DNA of 64,000 nucleotides, taken from NCBI GenBank assembly GCA_017464425.1, contig JAFUDX010000032.1:1-64000 (forward strand), written 5' to 3'. Below the pieces are notes generated by a model. It saw only the letters and a list, made by a program, of their open reading frames with translations, was not told the origin of the DNA and made no database searches. The position numbers were made by a program, and so were the translations under genes. This DNA is from Treponema sp. (lineage in GTDB: Bacteria; Spirochaetota; Spirochaetia; Treponematales; Treponemataceae). Below are positions 15,320 to 24,148 of this stretch, one piece after another (position 1 is the first letter of the stretch; the number at the start of each line of letters is the position of its first letter).

Positions 15320-17638
15320 ATGAAGAATTTCTTTAAATTATTTCTGATTACGATGATTGCTGTTTTGCAGCTTTTTTCTTGTAAGGTGGTTGAGACCGAA
15401 TATGTGGACAAGATTGTCGAAAAGGAAGTGGAAGTTGAAAAACGAGATGAAACGCCACCTACCAAAATCGAATCTGCAAGCATTTCTGCGACTAGTGGTG
15501 ACGGAGCTATTTTGCTTTCGTGGACAAATCCGGGCGATGAAGATTTTTACGGAACGGAATACACTTTTTCGCTCGTTGCGGTTGACACAAACACGAACAA
15601 GGCGACGCTTTCAACAAAAAAAACGACACCCGTTGATTCGCAAGACAAAACGCCGCCCGCAACCGTGACAGAACTTTCGGCACAAGAAGGGAACGGAAAA
15701 ATCATTCTTTCGTGGGAAAATCCAGCCGACACCGACTTTTACGGTGTGTGGATTTCAGAAAAATCGAATTCAGGAACGCTCGCAAGTCCTGTCTTCATAA
15801 AATCCCCCGCGAATATGTTTGTGGTTTCGGACTTGCAGAATGGCATGGAGTATGAATTTAGCGTTATGGCACTCGATGAATCGCTGAATGAGGGTGTGGC
15901 TTCAAAAATAAACGCAACACCAACATCGACAGATGCAGGTGAGACGCTGAAAATCGAACTGTCATCAAGCATACCACATGAAAACGGCTACACAGGGAAC
16001 AAAAGCAACACAAAAGTTACCGTAACGGCAAACATCACCACCGCAAGCGCAGTAAAAAGAGTGGTTTGGAAAAAGAACGGAACAGCCATCGCAAAAATTC
16101 TGCTTGCGGATGCCGACGCAACTTCTGCGCTCGAAAATTCAGACGACAACACAAAATGGACTTTTAACATTGTAGCGACAGATGAAAATGCGAATGCAAC
16201 ATATACAGTCGCGGCGATTGATGAGACAGGACGGGAAGAAGCCGAGCAGATTACAATTGACCAGTTTGATTTTACGCCTCCAGCGGCAGTTCAAATGCTC
16301 ACGGTAACTTATTCAAGTTCAAGCAATAAAGTTACTCTAAACTGGAGCGAACCTTCCAATTCTGACTTTGCTGGTGTTAGGATTTCTTATACTTATAATA
16401 CCAACGCAAACAGGTATGATGAAAGCGAAAGTTTGGAAAAAACGATAGACTCATTCAATAAGGGAACAATCGATACAGATATTCCCGTAAAAACTGAAAG
16501 CGAAGCCGATGCAAAAATCTATTCATTCTATGTTAAAAGCGTGGATTTATTAGGAAATGAAAGTGCAGCTGTAAAACGCGCTGTAGCGGTTGTTTCGGGT
16601 ATAAATTTAGGCTACCAGTTCCATGAAACGCCTGAAATTTTGGAGTCTGGAACGGATGGAAATGCTGGCACAACGGCAACATATGTTTACTTTGGTGACT
16701 GGCCTCAGACAATAAAAGCAAGCGATGTTACAATTGAGGAATCGCAATACATAACGATGGGTGGCAACACTTATTACTTGGGTAGTGACAATAATTACTA
16801 TATAAAGTGTACTGAAAATGCCTATGATGCAAATTACACATATAGCGATGGAACAAATGCGGCATACAAGTCTGCAAATAGTATAAAATACTTTAAAGTA
16901 GAGCCAATCAAATGGCGTTTGCTTTCAAAAGATAGCAGTGGCAAAGTTTTCTTATTTGCAGAAAATATTTTGACAGCAAATGTGGCTTATTATGATTATG
17001 CTATTGTAAACCGAACAGTTGATAATTCTATTGTTTATCCAAATAATTATAAACATAGTAAAATTCGAGCCTTTTTAAATGGGCTAAGTTATCAAGTGAA
17101 ATCAAGTGATAGTACAACACAGACTGAAAATATAAATTTTTATGGTAAAGTTTTTTTGCAAACAGCCTTTACTGCAAGTGCACAAGACTTAATAGAAACA
17201 ACAACTGTAGATAACAGTGCGTCGAGCACGAATCCAGCAAACTACGAAACTTTATGGAATTCTGGAATTAACATTTACGCTTGTGAGGACACTAACGACA
17301 AAATCTTCTTGCTTTCACAAAAAGAAGTAAGTACTTCAAGTTATGGTTTTGAGGAATATCATGAATACCTTACGGATTTTGTATCAGACAGAAAGTGCAT
17401 TGTGGCAACTACCGACTATGCAAGGGCGAATTATGCAGGTATGGCTCAAACCGAAAAAAAACAAGATTCATGGTTTCTGAGTTCTCCTTTCTATTCTGTG
17501 TATAGTTATAGTGAAGAGTTTAGCGTGAATATAATTGACAATTACGGGAGAAGCGGGGGAAAGTATTCGATTGCCACCCCTGTCGATAATAATACTCTTG
17601 GCATCGTTCCCGCATTGTGGGTTTCTACAGAAAACTGA
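15320..17638 (+). CDS. Large lipoprotein with fibronectin type III domains and a C-terminal DUF6273-like domain
   Basis: The 772-residue protein has a signal sequence ending in AVLQLFSCKV, a lipoprotein box. A charged spacer is followed by at least three FN3-like repeats, each with the pattern IxLSWTNP/ENP..D..FYG..I and TPP linkers (about residues 50-140, 115-200, 315-420). The last 330 residues contain YFGDWPQT and FKVEPIKWRLLS, typical of a DUF6273-type domain found in spirochaete and Firmicute surface proteins. It is probably exposed on the outer membrane or in the periplasm and may bind ligands or polysaccharide. ATG at 15320 directly follows TATGAT. Confidence 0.8.
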   Translation: MKNFFKLFLITMIAVLQLFSCKVVETEYVDKIVEKEVEVEKRDETPPTKIESASISATSGDGAILLSWTNPGDEDFYGTEYTFSLVAVDTNTNKATLSTKKTTPVDSQDKTPPATVTELSAQEGNGKIILSWENPADTDFYGVWISEKSNSGTLASPVFIKSPANMFVVSDLQNGMEYEFSVMALDESLNEGVASKINATPTSTDAGETLKIELSSSIPHENGYTGNKSNTKVTVTANITTASAVKRVVWKKNGTAIAKILLADADATSALENSDDNTKWTFNIVATDENANATYTVAAIDETGREEAEQITIDQFDFTPPAAVQMLTVTYSSSSNKVTLNWSEPSNSDFAGVRISYTYNTNANRYDESESLEKTIDSFNKGTIDTDIPVKTESEADAKIYSFYVKSVDLLGNESAAVKRAVAVVSGINLGYQFHETPEILESGTDGNAGTTATYVYFGDWPQTIKASDVTIEESQYITMGGNTYYLGSDNNYYIKCTENAYDANYTYSDGTNAAYKSANSIKYFKVEPIKWRLLSKDSSGKVFLFAENILTANVAYYDYAIVNRTVDNSIVYPNNYKHSKIRAFLNGLSYQVKSSDSTTQTENINFYGKVFLQTAFTASAQDLIETTTVDNSASSTNPANYETLWNSGINIYACEDTNDKIFLLSQKEVSTSSYGFEEYHEYLTDFVSDRKCIVATTDYARANYAGMAQTEKKQDSWFLSSPFYSVYSYSEEFSVNIIDNYGRSGGKYSIATPVDNNTLGIVPALWVSTEN

Positions 17639-17718
17639 GCAATACTGCCGTTGGCAGATGCAAATATGATTGGAGAGAGTCATATCGGCGAAACAGAGCG
17701 AAAGGAGAATGGAACGGT

Positions 17719-18315
17719 ATGGGAGATATTTTTGAAGGAGATTTTGAAACTGAGTACACAAACAAGATTGATCAGATAAGTGAGTTGTTTGATTCAACAA
17801 AAAAGTGTGTCAAAAACTGTAAATTCCCGAAAAATGCTGAAAGCAAATTTGTTCTTACTTATGACGAAATCAAAGAAAAACTTGCGCTAGAAAACGGGAA
17901 ACGGTATATCTATATTATTTTTTGGACATCAAAAACTGAAACAGCAGAAACTATAAGCGAAAAATTTAATAAAGAAAAGAATAAGGAAAAAAAAGAATTT
18001 TCATTACCGCTTAATAATTATAATGATGCTGAAAAAGACGATTTTAATCAAAACAAGGTTCTTTATGTTGGCAGTAGCAAGGATATTACAACACGCTTAC
18101 AACAGCATTTTTCTATAACTTACAAGACGACTTATGCCCTGCACCTGCCAGCATGGGCTGATGAAATAGAATGCAAGGTTTATGCAGTGTGTATGGAGCA
18201 TTATCTAAATAACGAAAATGATAATGACCGTGATTATGAATTACAAATAATTGAAGACATCATAGCGAGCATCTACAAGCCACTTCTCGGTAAACGCGGA
18301 CCAAACACAAAGTAA
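17719..18315 (+). CDS. GIY-YIG nuclease-like protein
   Basis: The C-terminal half of this 198-residue protein resembles a GIY-YIG domain: RYIYIIFW for the GIY strand, VLYVGSSKDITTRLQQHF for the YIG strand with the catalytic Arg helix, then a Glu-containing helix (YELQIIEDIIASIY) and PLLGKRGPN. The GIY and YIG elements are separated by about 45 residues, much longer than the usual spacing, because of a charged insertion (FNKEKNKEKKEF). The N-terminal 60 residues are not recognised. AAAGGAG precedes ATG at 17719. Base composition is more A+T-rich than neighbours, suggesting transfer. Confidence 0.62.
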   Translation: MGDIFEGDFETEYTNKIDQISELFDSTKKCVKNCKFPKNAESKFVLTYDEIKEKLALENGKRYIYIIFWTSKTETAETISEKFNKEKNKEKKEFSLPLNNYNDAEKDDFNQNKVLYVGSSKDITTRLQQHFSITYKTTYALHLPAWADEIECKVYAVCMEHYLNNENDNDRDYELQIIEDIIASIYKPLLGKRGPNTK

Positions 18316-18339
18316 CTCCTCTACCTACCAATCAGCGTT

Positions 18340-18450
18340 AGGCTATGGAGCACCGCCGTAGGCGTTCCGAAATGAACAAAGTGAATGTAGGAATGGAGCG
18401 TGAGCGAAGTGAGGAACAGCCGACCCGCCGTAGGCGGGTAACGCCCTGCA
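18340..18450. repeat. REP-like element with GCCGTAGGC motif
   Basis: The gap 18316-18664 holds no gene. Its first part contains GCCGTAGGC twice, including the hairpin CCCGCC-GTA-GGCGGG at 18424-18438. A similar GCCGTAGGC sequence lies before parC (61905-61985). Confidence 0.55.
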
Positions 18451-18473
18451 TTCTCAACATTATTTGATTTACT

Positions 18474-18655
18474 ACAACAGATTACACAGATGTCACAGAT
18501 TTAAATTCCTCACAGAGGCACAGAGTACACAGAGAGCTGGTTGAAATAACAAAAAATAAACCTCAATTACATTGCCTTTTTCAGGAAAAGTGACTGAGGT
18601 TTTGTGCTTTGTTATGAGATGCCCTCTCTGTGCTCTCTAAAGCTCTGTGAGGGGG
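18474..18655. repeat. Dispersed palindromic element, CACAGAG/CACAGAT families, composite
   Basis: The left part (18474-18540) carries CACAGATG, CACAGATTT and then CTCACAGAGGCACAGAGTACACAGAGAG; the right part (18616-18655) carries the inverse CTCTCTGTGCTCTCTAAAGCTCTGTGAG. Two repeat families are fused here, with the asd terminator in the loop. Confidence 0.65.
18551..18602 (-). terminator. Intrinsic terminator of the dapA-asd unit
   Basis: Read on the minus strand, AAACCTCA (18602-18595) pairs with TGAGGTTT (18565-18558), followed by ATTTTTT (18557-18551). It lies about 60 nt after the asd stop. Confidence 0.55.
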
Positions 18656-18664
18656 TTTCTGTCG

Positions 18665-19762
18665 TTAGTCAAAAAAACCTTTCGCTTTCAACAATTCCGC
18701 GTTCAAGATACCGCCGAGTGCGGCTCCGCGTTTGGTGTTATGGCTCAACGCGACGAACTTGATGTCAAACACATTGCACTTCCGCAATCTGCCAAGCACA
18801 CACGCCATGCCTTTTTCGGTGTCGCGGTCGCGGTTTGGCTGCGGGCGGTTTTCTTCTTCGCGGTAGACAATCGGGTGCTCCGGCGCACTCGGAAGTTTGA
18901 GTTCTTGCGGAAGCGAAGTGAATTCTCGCCACACACGCAAGACTTCTTCAAGGGAAGGCTTTTTGTCTTCGGGCAAATCGAATTCGAGGTTCACGCTCGC
19001 CGTGTGTCCGTCGATAACGGGAACGCGCGTACAAGTTGAAGAGACAATCGGACCTGCCGCGTTCTCAATCTTTCCGTCTTTTACGCTGCCCAAGATTTTC
19101 AAGCATTCTTTTTCGGTCTTCTCTTCTTCGCCGCCGATGTACGGAACGATATTGTCAATCATGTCAAAACTCGGAACGCCGGGATAGCCCGCGCCTGAAA
19201 CAGCCTGCAAGGTGGTGACAATCATGCGCTTAACAGGGTAGCCCGCCTTCTGCAAAGCGTAGAGCGGCATCATGTATGTCTGGAGTGAGCAGTTCGGCTT
19301 AACGGCAACGAAGCCCTTGTCCCAGCCGTGATGCTTTTTCTGCTCTGCGATTACATCGAGGTGAGAGTAGTTGATTTCGGGAATGAGCATCGGCACATCC
19401 TCTGTCCAGCGGTTTGCGCTCGCGTTTGAGACGACAGGAATTCCTTCTTCTGCATAAGCGGCTTCAAGTGCCTTGATTTCATCCTTTCCCATTTCAAGCG
19501 CACTGAACACGAATCGGCACTTTCCGAGCGCGGCTTTCGGGTCATTCGCGTCTTGAACGATTAAATCTTTTACATCGCTAGGAATATTCGCGCCGATGAG
19601 CCAGCGGTTCCGGACCGCCTCTTTGTACGCCTTTCCAGCCGAGCGTGGCGAAGCTGCAACATAAGTCACCTTAAACCACGGGTGATCTTCCAACAACTTA
19701 ATATAGCGCTGACCAACCATACCGGTAGCGCCCAAAACACCAACATTAATCTTATCTGCCAT
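18665..19762 (-). CDS. asd: Aspartate-semialdehyde dehydrogenase, archaeal/fungal type
   Basis: The enzyme reduces aspartyl phosphate to aspartate semialdehyde for lysine, diaminopimelate, threonine and methionine. The 365-residue protein has GVLGATGMVGQRYIKLLEDH for NADP binding and the active-site cysteine in AVKPNCSLQ (about residue 157). Its length and motifs match the archaeal/fungal subtype, not the usual Gram-negative one. A longer start at 19789 exists, but GGAGATAAAA upstream of 19762 decides the start. It follows dapA on the same strand across a 154-nt gap that is almost wholly a palindromic repeat. Confidence 0.92.
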   Translation of the reverse strand: MADKINVGVLGATGMVGQRYIKLLEDHPWFKVTYVAASPRSAGKAYKEAVRNRWLIGANIPSDVKDLIVQDANDPKAALGKCRFVFSALEMGKDEIKALEAAYAEEGIPVVSNASANRWTEDVPMLIPEINYSHLDVIAEQKKHHGWDKGFVAVKPNCSLQTYMMPLYALQKAGYPVKRMIVTTLQAVSGAGYPGVPSFDMIDNIVPYIGGEEEKTEKECLKILGSVKDGKIENAAGPIVSSTCTRVPVIDGHTASVNLEFDLPEDKKPSLEEVLRVWREFTSLPQELKLPSAPEHPIVYREEENRPQPNRDRDTEKGMACVLGRLRKCNVFDIKFVALSHNTKRGAALGGILNAELLKAKGFFD

Positions 19763-19784
19763 AATAATTTTATCTCCATTTTTG

Positions 19785-19905
19785 TCCACAGATTAACACA
19801 GATACACACAGATTATATAATCCTATACGAAAATTCTTCGTAAAATACGAAAGACTTCCGTAATTCAAAACAAAAAATCTGTGAAAATCTGTGCTTATCT
19901 GTGGA
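19785..19905. repeat. Dispersed palindromic element, CACAGAT family
   Basis: The left arm 19785-19814 and right arm 19877-19905 are inverted copies, each with three CACAGAT/ATCTGTG units. The element lies between dapA and asd. It is close in sequence to the copy at 11146-11272. Confidence 0.75.
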
Positions 19906-19916
19906 TGCTTTATTTT

Positions 19917-20831
19917 TTACAATCCACACTCCTTGAGTGCTTTTTCTATAATCTTCTTTGCCTCGTCGGTCACTTCTACCAGAGGAAGGCGGCACGGGCC
20001 GGCCGGCATTTTCTTTACATTCATGGCGTATTTGATTGAAGTGGGGTTTCCGTCCACGAATGCCGCCTTGAAGAACGGAAGCAATCGATAGTGGATTTTT
20101 CGAGCCGCCTCAATGTCACCCGCAAGTGCCTTGTTTGCCATTTCCGCAACGATTTTTGGCGCTAAGTTTGACACGACCGAGATAATTCCGTCGCCGCCAA
20201 GCGCAATCAACGGCAAGGTAAGACCGTCATCTCCGCTCAACACGGCAAAATCAGGCTTCTTTGACTTAATCTGGGCAATCACATCGCCCATTTGGTTTAC
20301 ATTTCCGCTCGCTTCTTTTACGCCAACGATGTTCGGAAGTTCCGCAATTCGACAGAGCACATCAGTTGGAATGTTCACGCCCGTGCGCCCCTGAATATTG
20401 TAGACGACAATCGGAATTCCCACCTTTGAAACAGCCTCAAAGTGGCGGAAAATGCCTTCTTTTGACGGTTTATTGTAGTACGGAGTGACGACCAATGCCG
20501 CGTCTGCCCCCGCTTTTTTTGCGCGCTCACAGTATTTGACTGCATCTTTTGTGTTGTTGCTTCCCGCACCCAAAATAACGGGAATTTTTTTGCCTGATTT
20601 TTTCTCAAAGGCTTTGACTTCTTCCATGACAATCTCAATGAGTTTGTCTTCTTCTGAACCTGGAGTTTCGTCCAAAGTTGGAGTTTCTGCTGTCGTTCCA
20701 AGCGGAACAAGCCCGTCGATTCCCTGCTCCAACTGAAATTTGACATTCGTTCTGAATCCTTCATAATCGACAGAACCGTCTGCATTCATCGGAGTAATCA
20801 TAGCAGTAAGAGCACCGCGCAATGTAAGCAT
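19917..20831 (-). CDS. dapA: 4-hydroxy-tetrahydrodipicolinate synthase
   Basis: The enzyme condenses pyruvate with aspartate semialdehyde, the first step committed to lysine and diaminopimelate. The 304-residue TIM-barrel protein has the pyruvate-binding Lys in NIVGVKEASGN, the catalytic Tyr in IVVYNIQGRTGVNIP and GTTAETPTL. GAGGT stands 7 nt before the ATG. Its partner asd is next downstream, so the two successive enzymes of the pathway are clustered. Confidence 0.94.
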   Translation of the reverse strand: MLTLRGALTAMITPMNADGSVDYEGFRTNVKFQLEQGIDGLVPLGTTAETPTLDETPGSEEDKLIEIVMEEVKAFEKKSGKKIPVILGAGSNNTKDAVKYCERAKKAGADAALVVTPYYNKPSKEGIFRHFEAVSKVGIPIVVYNIQGRTGVNIPTDVLCRIAELPNIVGVKEASGNVNQMGDVIAQIKSKKPDFAVLSGDDGLTLPLIALGGDGIISVVSNLAPKIVAEMANKALAGDIEAARKIHYRLLPFFKAAFVDGNPTSIKYAMNVKKMPAGPCRLPLVEVTDEAKKIIEKALKECGL

Positions 20832-20962
20832 ATGTGACCTCGATTTCTCTATAAAAAACTGAATATATTCTACTGAAAAGCAGAGAATTGAGCAATCTGA
20901 AATTTTTCAAACTTTCCACACAACTCTGTTTTCACGATATGGATTTTACCGCTACATTGTGA

Positions 20963-20968
20963 TATTCT
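20963..20968 (+). promoter_or_regulatory. -10-like box, potC
   Basis: TATTCT ends 6 nt before the potC ATG at 20975; no ribosome site is present. It is the weakest match of the leaderless-type set. Confidence 0.4.
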
Positions 20969-20974
20969 GAAACT

Positions 20975-21850
20975 ATGGATTTTCTTGTTTCGGTCATTCT
21001 CGCGCTTTTAAAACGCAATCCGCTCGCAAAGAGTGAAGGCAACAAACATGCAAAACGCGACTGGAAAAAACGCGGACAGGCATTCAGTTTCTCAAACACG
21101 GTGCTTGTCATCGCGCTTTTGTTCCTCTTTTTGCCGCTTTTTGTAATTGTCTTCTATTCTTTTAATGCGTCAAAAGGCTCGCATTTTACGGGCGTGTCGT
21201 TCGTGTGGTACGAAGAATTATTCTTAAATTCAGGCAGATTGTGGATGTCGCTTTTGTACAGCGCGATTGTTGCGCTCGTTTCAGCATTCATTTCCACCGT
21301 TTTGGGAAGTTTGGCTGCAATCGGGAACAACTGGTACAAATTCAAAGGTCGTGCCTACATTCAGTCGGTTTCTTTTTTGCCGATGGTATTGCCCGAAGTC
21401 ATCATGGGCGTGTCGCTTTTGATTTTTTTGAGCGGAATTCACATGAATCTCGGATTGGGCACAATCATCATCGCGCACACTACTTTCTGCCTTCCGTTCG
21501 TGTACCTCATGGTTTCTGCCCGCGTTGACGAATTCGACTATTCGATTATCGAAGCAAGCCACGATCTCGGTGCAAACGAAACACAGACGCTCTTCAAGGT
21601 GATTCTCCCCGCGATTATGCCAGGAATTATGTCGGGCTTTATGATGAGCGTCACCATGTCAATAGAAGATTTTGTAATCACTTCGCTCGTAAACGGCAAT
21701 GTTGAGACTTTACCGATTTATGTGTACAATATGATTCGTCACGGAGTAAGCCCCGTTATCAACGCGCTTTCCTTCGTGCTCATTCTGTTAATCGGCGGCT
21801 TAGCGGTTCTTCTGAGAAAAAGTCTCAGAGGTTTCGCGGCAGCACATTAA
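20975..21850 (+). CDS. potC: Spermidine/putrescine ABC transporter permease PotC
   Basis: The 291-residue inner-membrane protein has about six membrane segments and the permease EAA loop, EASHDLGANETQTLFKVILP (about residues 190-209). FNASKGSHFTGVSFVWYEEL is characteristic of PotC. It has a charged 40-residue N-terminal extension before the first membrane helix. The receptor potD follows, but the usual potA and potB genes are not upstream, where dapA runs in the other direction. Confidence 0.88.
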   Translation: MDFLVSVILALLKRNPLAKSEGNKHAKRDWKKRGQAFSFSNTVLVIALLFLFLPLFVIVFYSFNASKGSHFTGVSFVWYEELFLNSGRLWMSLLYSAIVALVSAFISTVLGSLAAIGNNWYKFKGRAYIQSVSFLPMVLPEVIMGVSLLIFLSGIHMNLGLGTIIIAHTTFCLPFVYLMVSARVDEFDYSIIEASHDLGANETQTLFKVILPAIMPGIMSGFMMSVTMSIEDFVITSLVNGNVETLPIYVYNMIRHGVSPVINALSFVLILLIGGLAVLLRKSLRGFAAAH

Positions 21851-21858
21851 ATTAAAAT

Positions 21859-21955
21859 TTCTCACAGAGCTTAAGAGTTCACAGAGAATGTAATGAACGG
21901 GAAGATTTTTCTCATTTCTGAAATCTCTCTGTGGGTTCTGTGCTCTCTGTGAGGA
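21859..21955. repeat. Dispersed palindromic element, CACAGAG family
   Basis: Left arm CTCACAGAGCTTAAGAGTTC then ACAGAGA (21861-21887), right arm TCTCTCTGTG...CTCTCTGTGAG (21924-21953). It fills the gap between potC and potD. Confidence 0.7.
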
Positions 21956-21979
21956 ATTTATATATTTTGGGAGAATAAC

Positions 21980-23032
21980 ATGAAACTGCTTTCTAAAATC
22001 ATGCTTGCACTTTGCGGTCTTGCCACAGGATTTGGGCTTCTTTCTTGCGAACAGAAAAAGACGCTCAAACTTTTCACTTGGACTTATTACACGCCCACGA
22101 GCGTTGTTAAAGCATTTGAAGAAGAATTCAACTGCAAAGTCATCGTTACTGAATACGACTCAAACGAAACGATGTTCAACAAACTCGTAAACGGCGGCGC
22201 ATCAAGCTTCGACATCGTTGTGCCTTCTCAGGACTATGTTTCAATTATGATGAAGCGCGGCATGTTCCAGCCGATTATTCAGGAAAAATTTACCAACCGT
22301 GATAAAATCAACCCGAAAGTGCTTGAAAAAATCACCTACGACCCCGACATGGTGTATGCCGTTCCGTACTATTTTGGCGCGGCGGGAATCGGTGTGAACA
22401 AAAAGAAGATGCCTGCGGGCGACTACGAGCGCACATGGAACATTTTTGCCGATGAGCGATTCAAGGGGCATGCCTCAATGATGGACGACTACCGCGAAGT
22501 CATTGGCGACGCACTCAAATACAAAGGCTATGCCGTCAGTTCAATAAACGATTCTGAAGTTCAAGAAGCCGTTGATGTGATTAAAAACAATTGGCTCCCG
22601 AATATCGTCAAATTCGATGCGGAAGGATTTGGAAAGGACTTTGCGGCAGGAAATTTGTGGCTCTGTCACGGCTACGCAGAAGTCATGTATGGCGAAGTTC
22701 CCGAAAGCGAATGGGCAGACACAATCGACTTCTTTATCCCGGAACAAGGCGGCGCGTCTTATCTCGACAGTCTCTGCATTCTCAAAGACTCAAAAGAAGC
22801 CGAACTTGCCACAGAATTCATCAACTTCATTCACAGCCCAGAAAATTACGCGCAATTTCTCGACTTTTTCTGCTTCCCGTGTTTCGTAAACCTTGAAGCC
22901 GAACAGTACATGAAGACTACCCCGCTCTACTCTGCAAGCGTACTTGATAATTGTGAACTCAAAGATGATTTGGGCGAAAACTTGGATATGTACTACAAAA
23001 AGTGGGAAAGTTTACGACTGCAAGCAAACTAA
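21980..23032 (+). CDS. potD: Spermidine/putrescine-binding lipoprotein PotD
   Basis: The 350-residue protein has a lipoprotein signal ending in GFGLLSCEQ. The mature part follows the PotD pattern: LFTWTYYTPTSVVKAFEEEF, YDSNETMFNKL, SFDIVVPSQDYVSIM and an aromatic binding pocket. It delivers polyamines to the PotBC permease at the inner membrane. GGGAGAATAAC precedes the ATG. Confidence 0.92.
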   Translation: MKLLSKIMLALCGLATGFGLLSCEQKKTLKLFTWTYYTPTSVVKAFEEEFNCKVIVTEYDSNETMFNKLVNGGASSFDIVVPSQDYVSIMMKRGMFQPIIQEKFTNRDKINPKVLEKITYDPDMVYAVPYYFGAAGIGVNKKKMPAGDYERTWNIFADERFKGHASMMDDYREVIGDALKYKGYAVSSINDSEVQEAVDVIKNNWLPNIVKFDAEGFGKDFAAGNLWLCHGYAEVMYGEVPESEWADTIDFFIPEQGGASYLDSLCILKDSKEAELATEFINFIHSPENYAQFLDFFCFPCFVNLEAEQYMKTTPLYSASVLDNCELKDDLGENLDMYYKKWESLRLQAN

Positions 23033-23056
23033 ACGGTAACAGAGAGGTCTCCAATC

Positions 23057-23971
23057 ATGAAAAAACTTGCTAAAAAATCAGTTATCACGCTCATCGTTCT
23101 TGCCGTACTCGCTGTCACTGTGTATGACTCAGTATCGGTCGTTGCTCCGAATGAACGCGGCGTTCAAGTTATGCTTGGCGAAGTCACGGGCGATGTCTTG
23201 GAACCAGGAATGCACTATCATCCGCCATTTATCAGCACCATCAAGAAATACTCAATCGTTCCAAAAGGCATGAATGTGAATTTCTCAGTCGGAAAAGACG
23301 GCGCAATCACCAAAGACATGCAGACGGTCGGCTCACAGGTCACGGTGTTCTATCGCTATGATGGCGCAAAAATCATGGACGCGGTTAAAAAATACAGCGA
23401 TTCTATTCTTGAAAACGCAATTACGCGCAGTCTCGTTGCAAGCGTTAAGGAGTCTGTCGGAAAATACTCGATTTATGAACTTGTCGAAAATCAGGACAAA
23501 ATCACCACCGATGTTACCGTCGCGCTCAATGCAAAACTTGCCGACTACCCAATCGAAGTCACCCAACTCACGATTTCAAACTGGGACTGGAGCGATGACT
23601 TTGACAAAAACATCAAGGAAACGATGAACCGCACTCAGCAAGTCCGTCAGGCGGAGCAGGATTTGAAGCTCGCCGAAACAAACGCGCAAAAGCAGGTTGC
23701 CGAAGCCGAAGCTCAGAAAAAGGCGGCGGAGCAAATGGCAGAAGCCGAGCTGATTAAAGCGCAGAAAGCGGCGGCGGCAAAGCAGGTCGAAGCAGACGCC
23801 CTCGCCTACTACAACGCAAAAGTCGCGCAGAACTATCAGGTCGAAATCAAGCTCAAAGAACTCGAAATCGAACTCGAAAAAGCAAAGAAGTGGGACGGTC
23901 GCCAAGTGCCCGAATATGTTCCCCTCACCGCCGCAGGCGGAATCGTAACACTGCCAGAGGCAAAGAAATAA
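23057..23971 (+). CDS. SPFH/prohibitin family membrane protein
   Basis: The 304-residue protein has one N-terminal membrane segment (about residues 7-29), an SPFH domain (about 30-200; VAPNERGVQVMLGEV and PGMHYHPPFIS) and a long alanine/glutamate/lysine coiled coil (about 200-280). The family forms ring scaffolds at the inner membrane, often with FtsH-type proteases; it is closer to prohibitin/HflC than to flotillin. GAGAGG precedes the ATG. It starts 24 nt after potD, so the two may share a transcript, but no functional link is evident. Confidence 0.85.
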   Translation: MKKLAKKSVITLIVLAVLAVTVYDSVSVVAPNERGVQVMLGEVTGDVLEPGMHYHPPFISTIKKYSIVPKGMNVNFSVGKDGAITKDMQTVGSQVTVFYRYDGAKIMDAVKKYSDSILENAITRSLVASVKESVGKYSIYELVENQDKITTDVTVALNAKLADYPIEVTQLTISNWDWSDDFDKNIKETMNRTQQVRQAEQDLKLAETNAQKQVAEAEAQKKAAEQMAEAELIKAQKAAAAKQVEADALAYYNAKVAQNYQVEIKLKELEIELEKAKKWDGRQVPEYVPLTAAGGIVTLPEAKK

Positions 23972-23980
23972 CAAAAATAT

Positions 23981-24130
23981 AAATTCCTCACAGAGCTAAA
24001 GAGGACACAGAGAATATATTATCTTAGAAGTAAACCATCGCAATCAAATTCTTTTATTTAGCGATTTGTTTGAGGTATAGACTTTCGCATCATGAAAATC
24101 TCTCTGTGAACTCTGTGCCCTCTGTGAGAA
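23981..24130. repeat. Dispersed palindromic element, CACAGAG family
   Basis: Left arm ATTCCTCACAGAGCTAAAGA plus GGACACAGAGA (23983-24013), right arm TCTCTCTGTGAACTCTGTGC plus CCTCTGTGAG (24099-24128), with a longer loop than the other copies. It fills the gap before thyX. Confidence 0.7.
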
Positions 24131-24148
24131 ACAATTTAGGAATAAATC

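Noticed and set aside
18316..18664. Possible small RNA gene in the repeat-filled gap
   Set aside because: Hairpins are explained by dispersed repeats and the asd terminator; no independent promoter-terminator pair was found.
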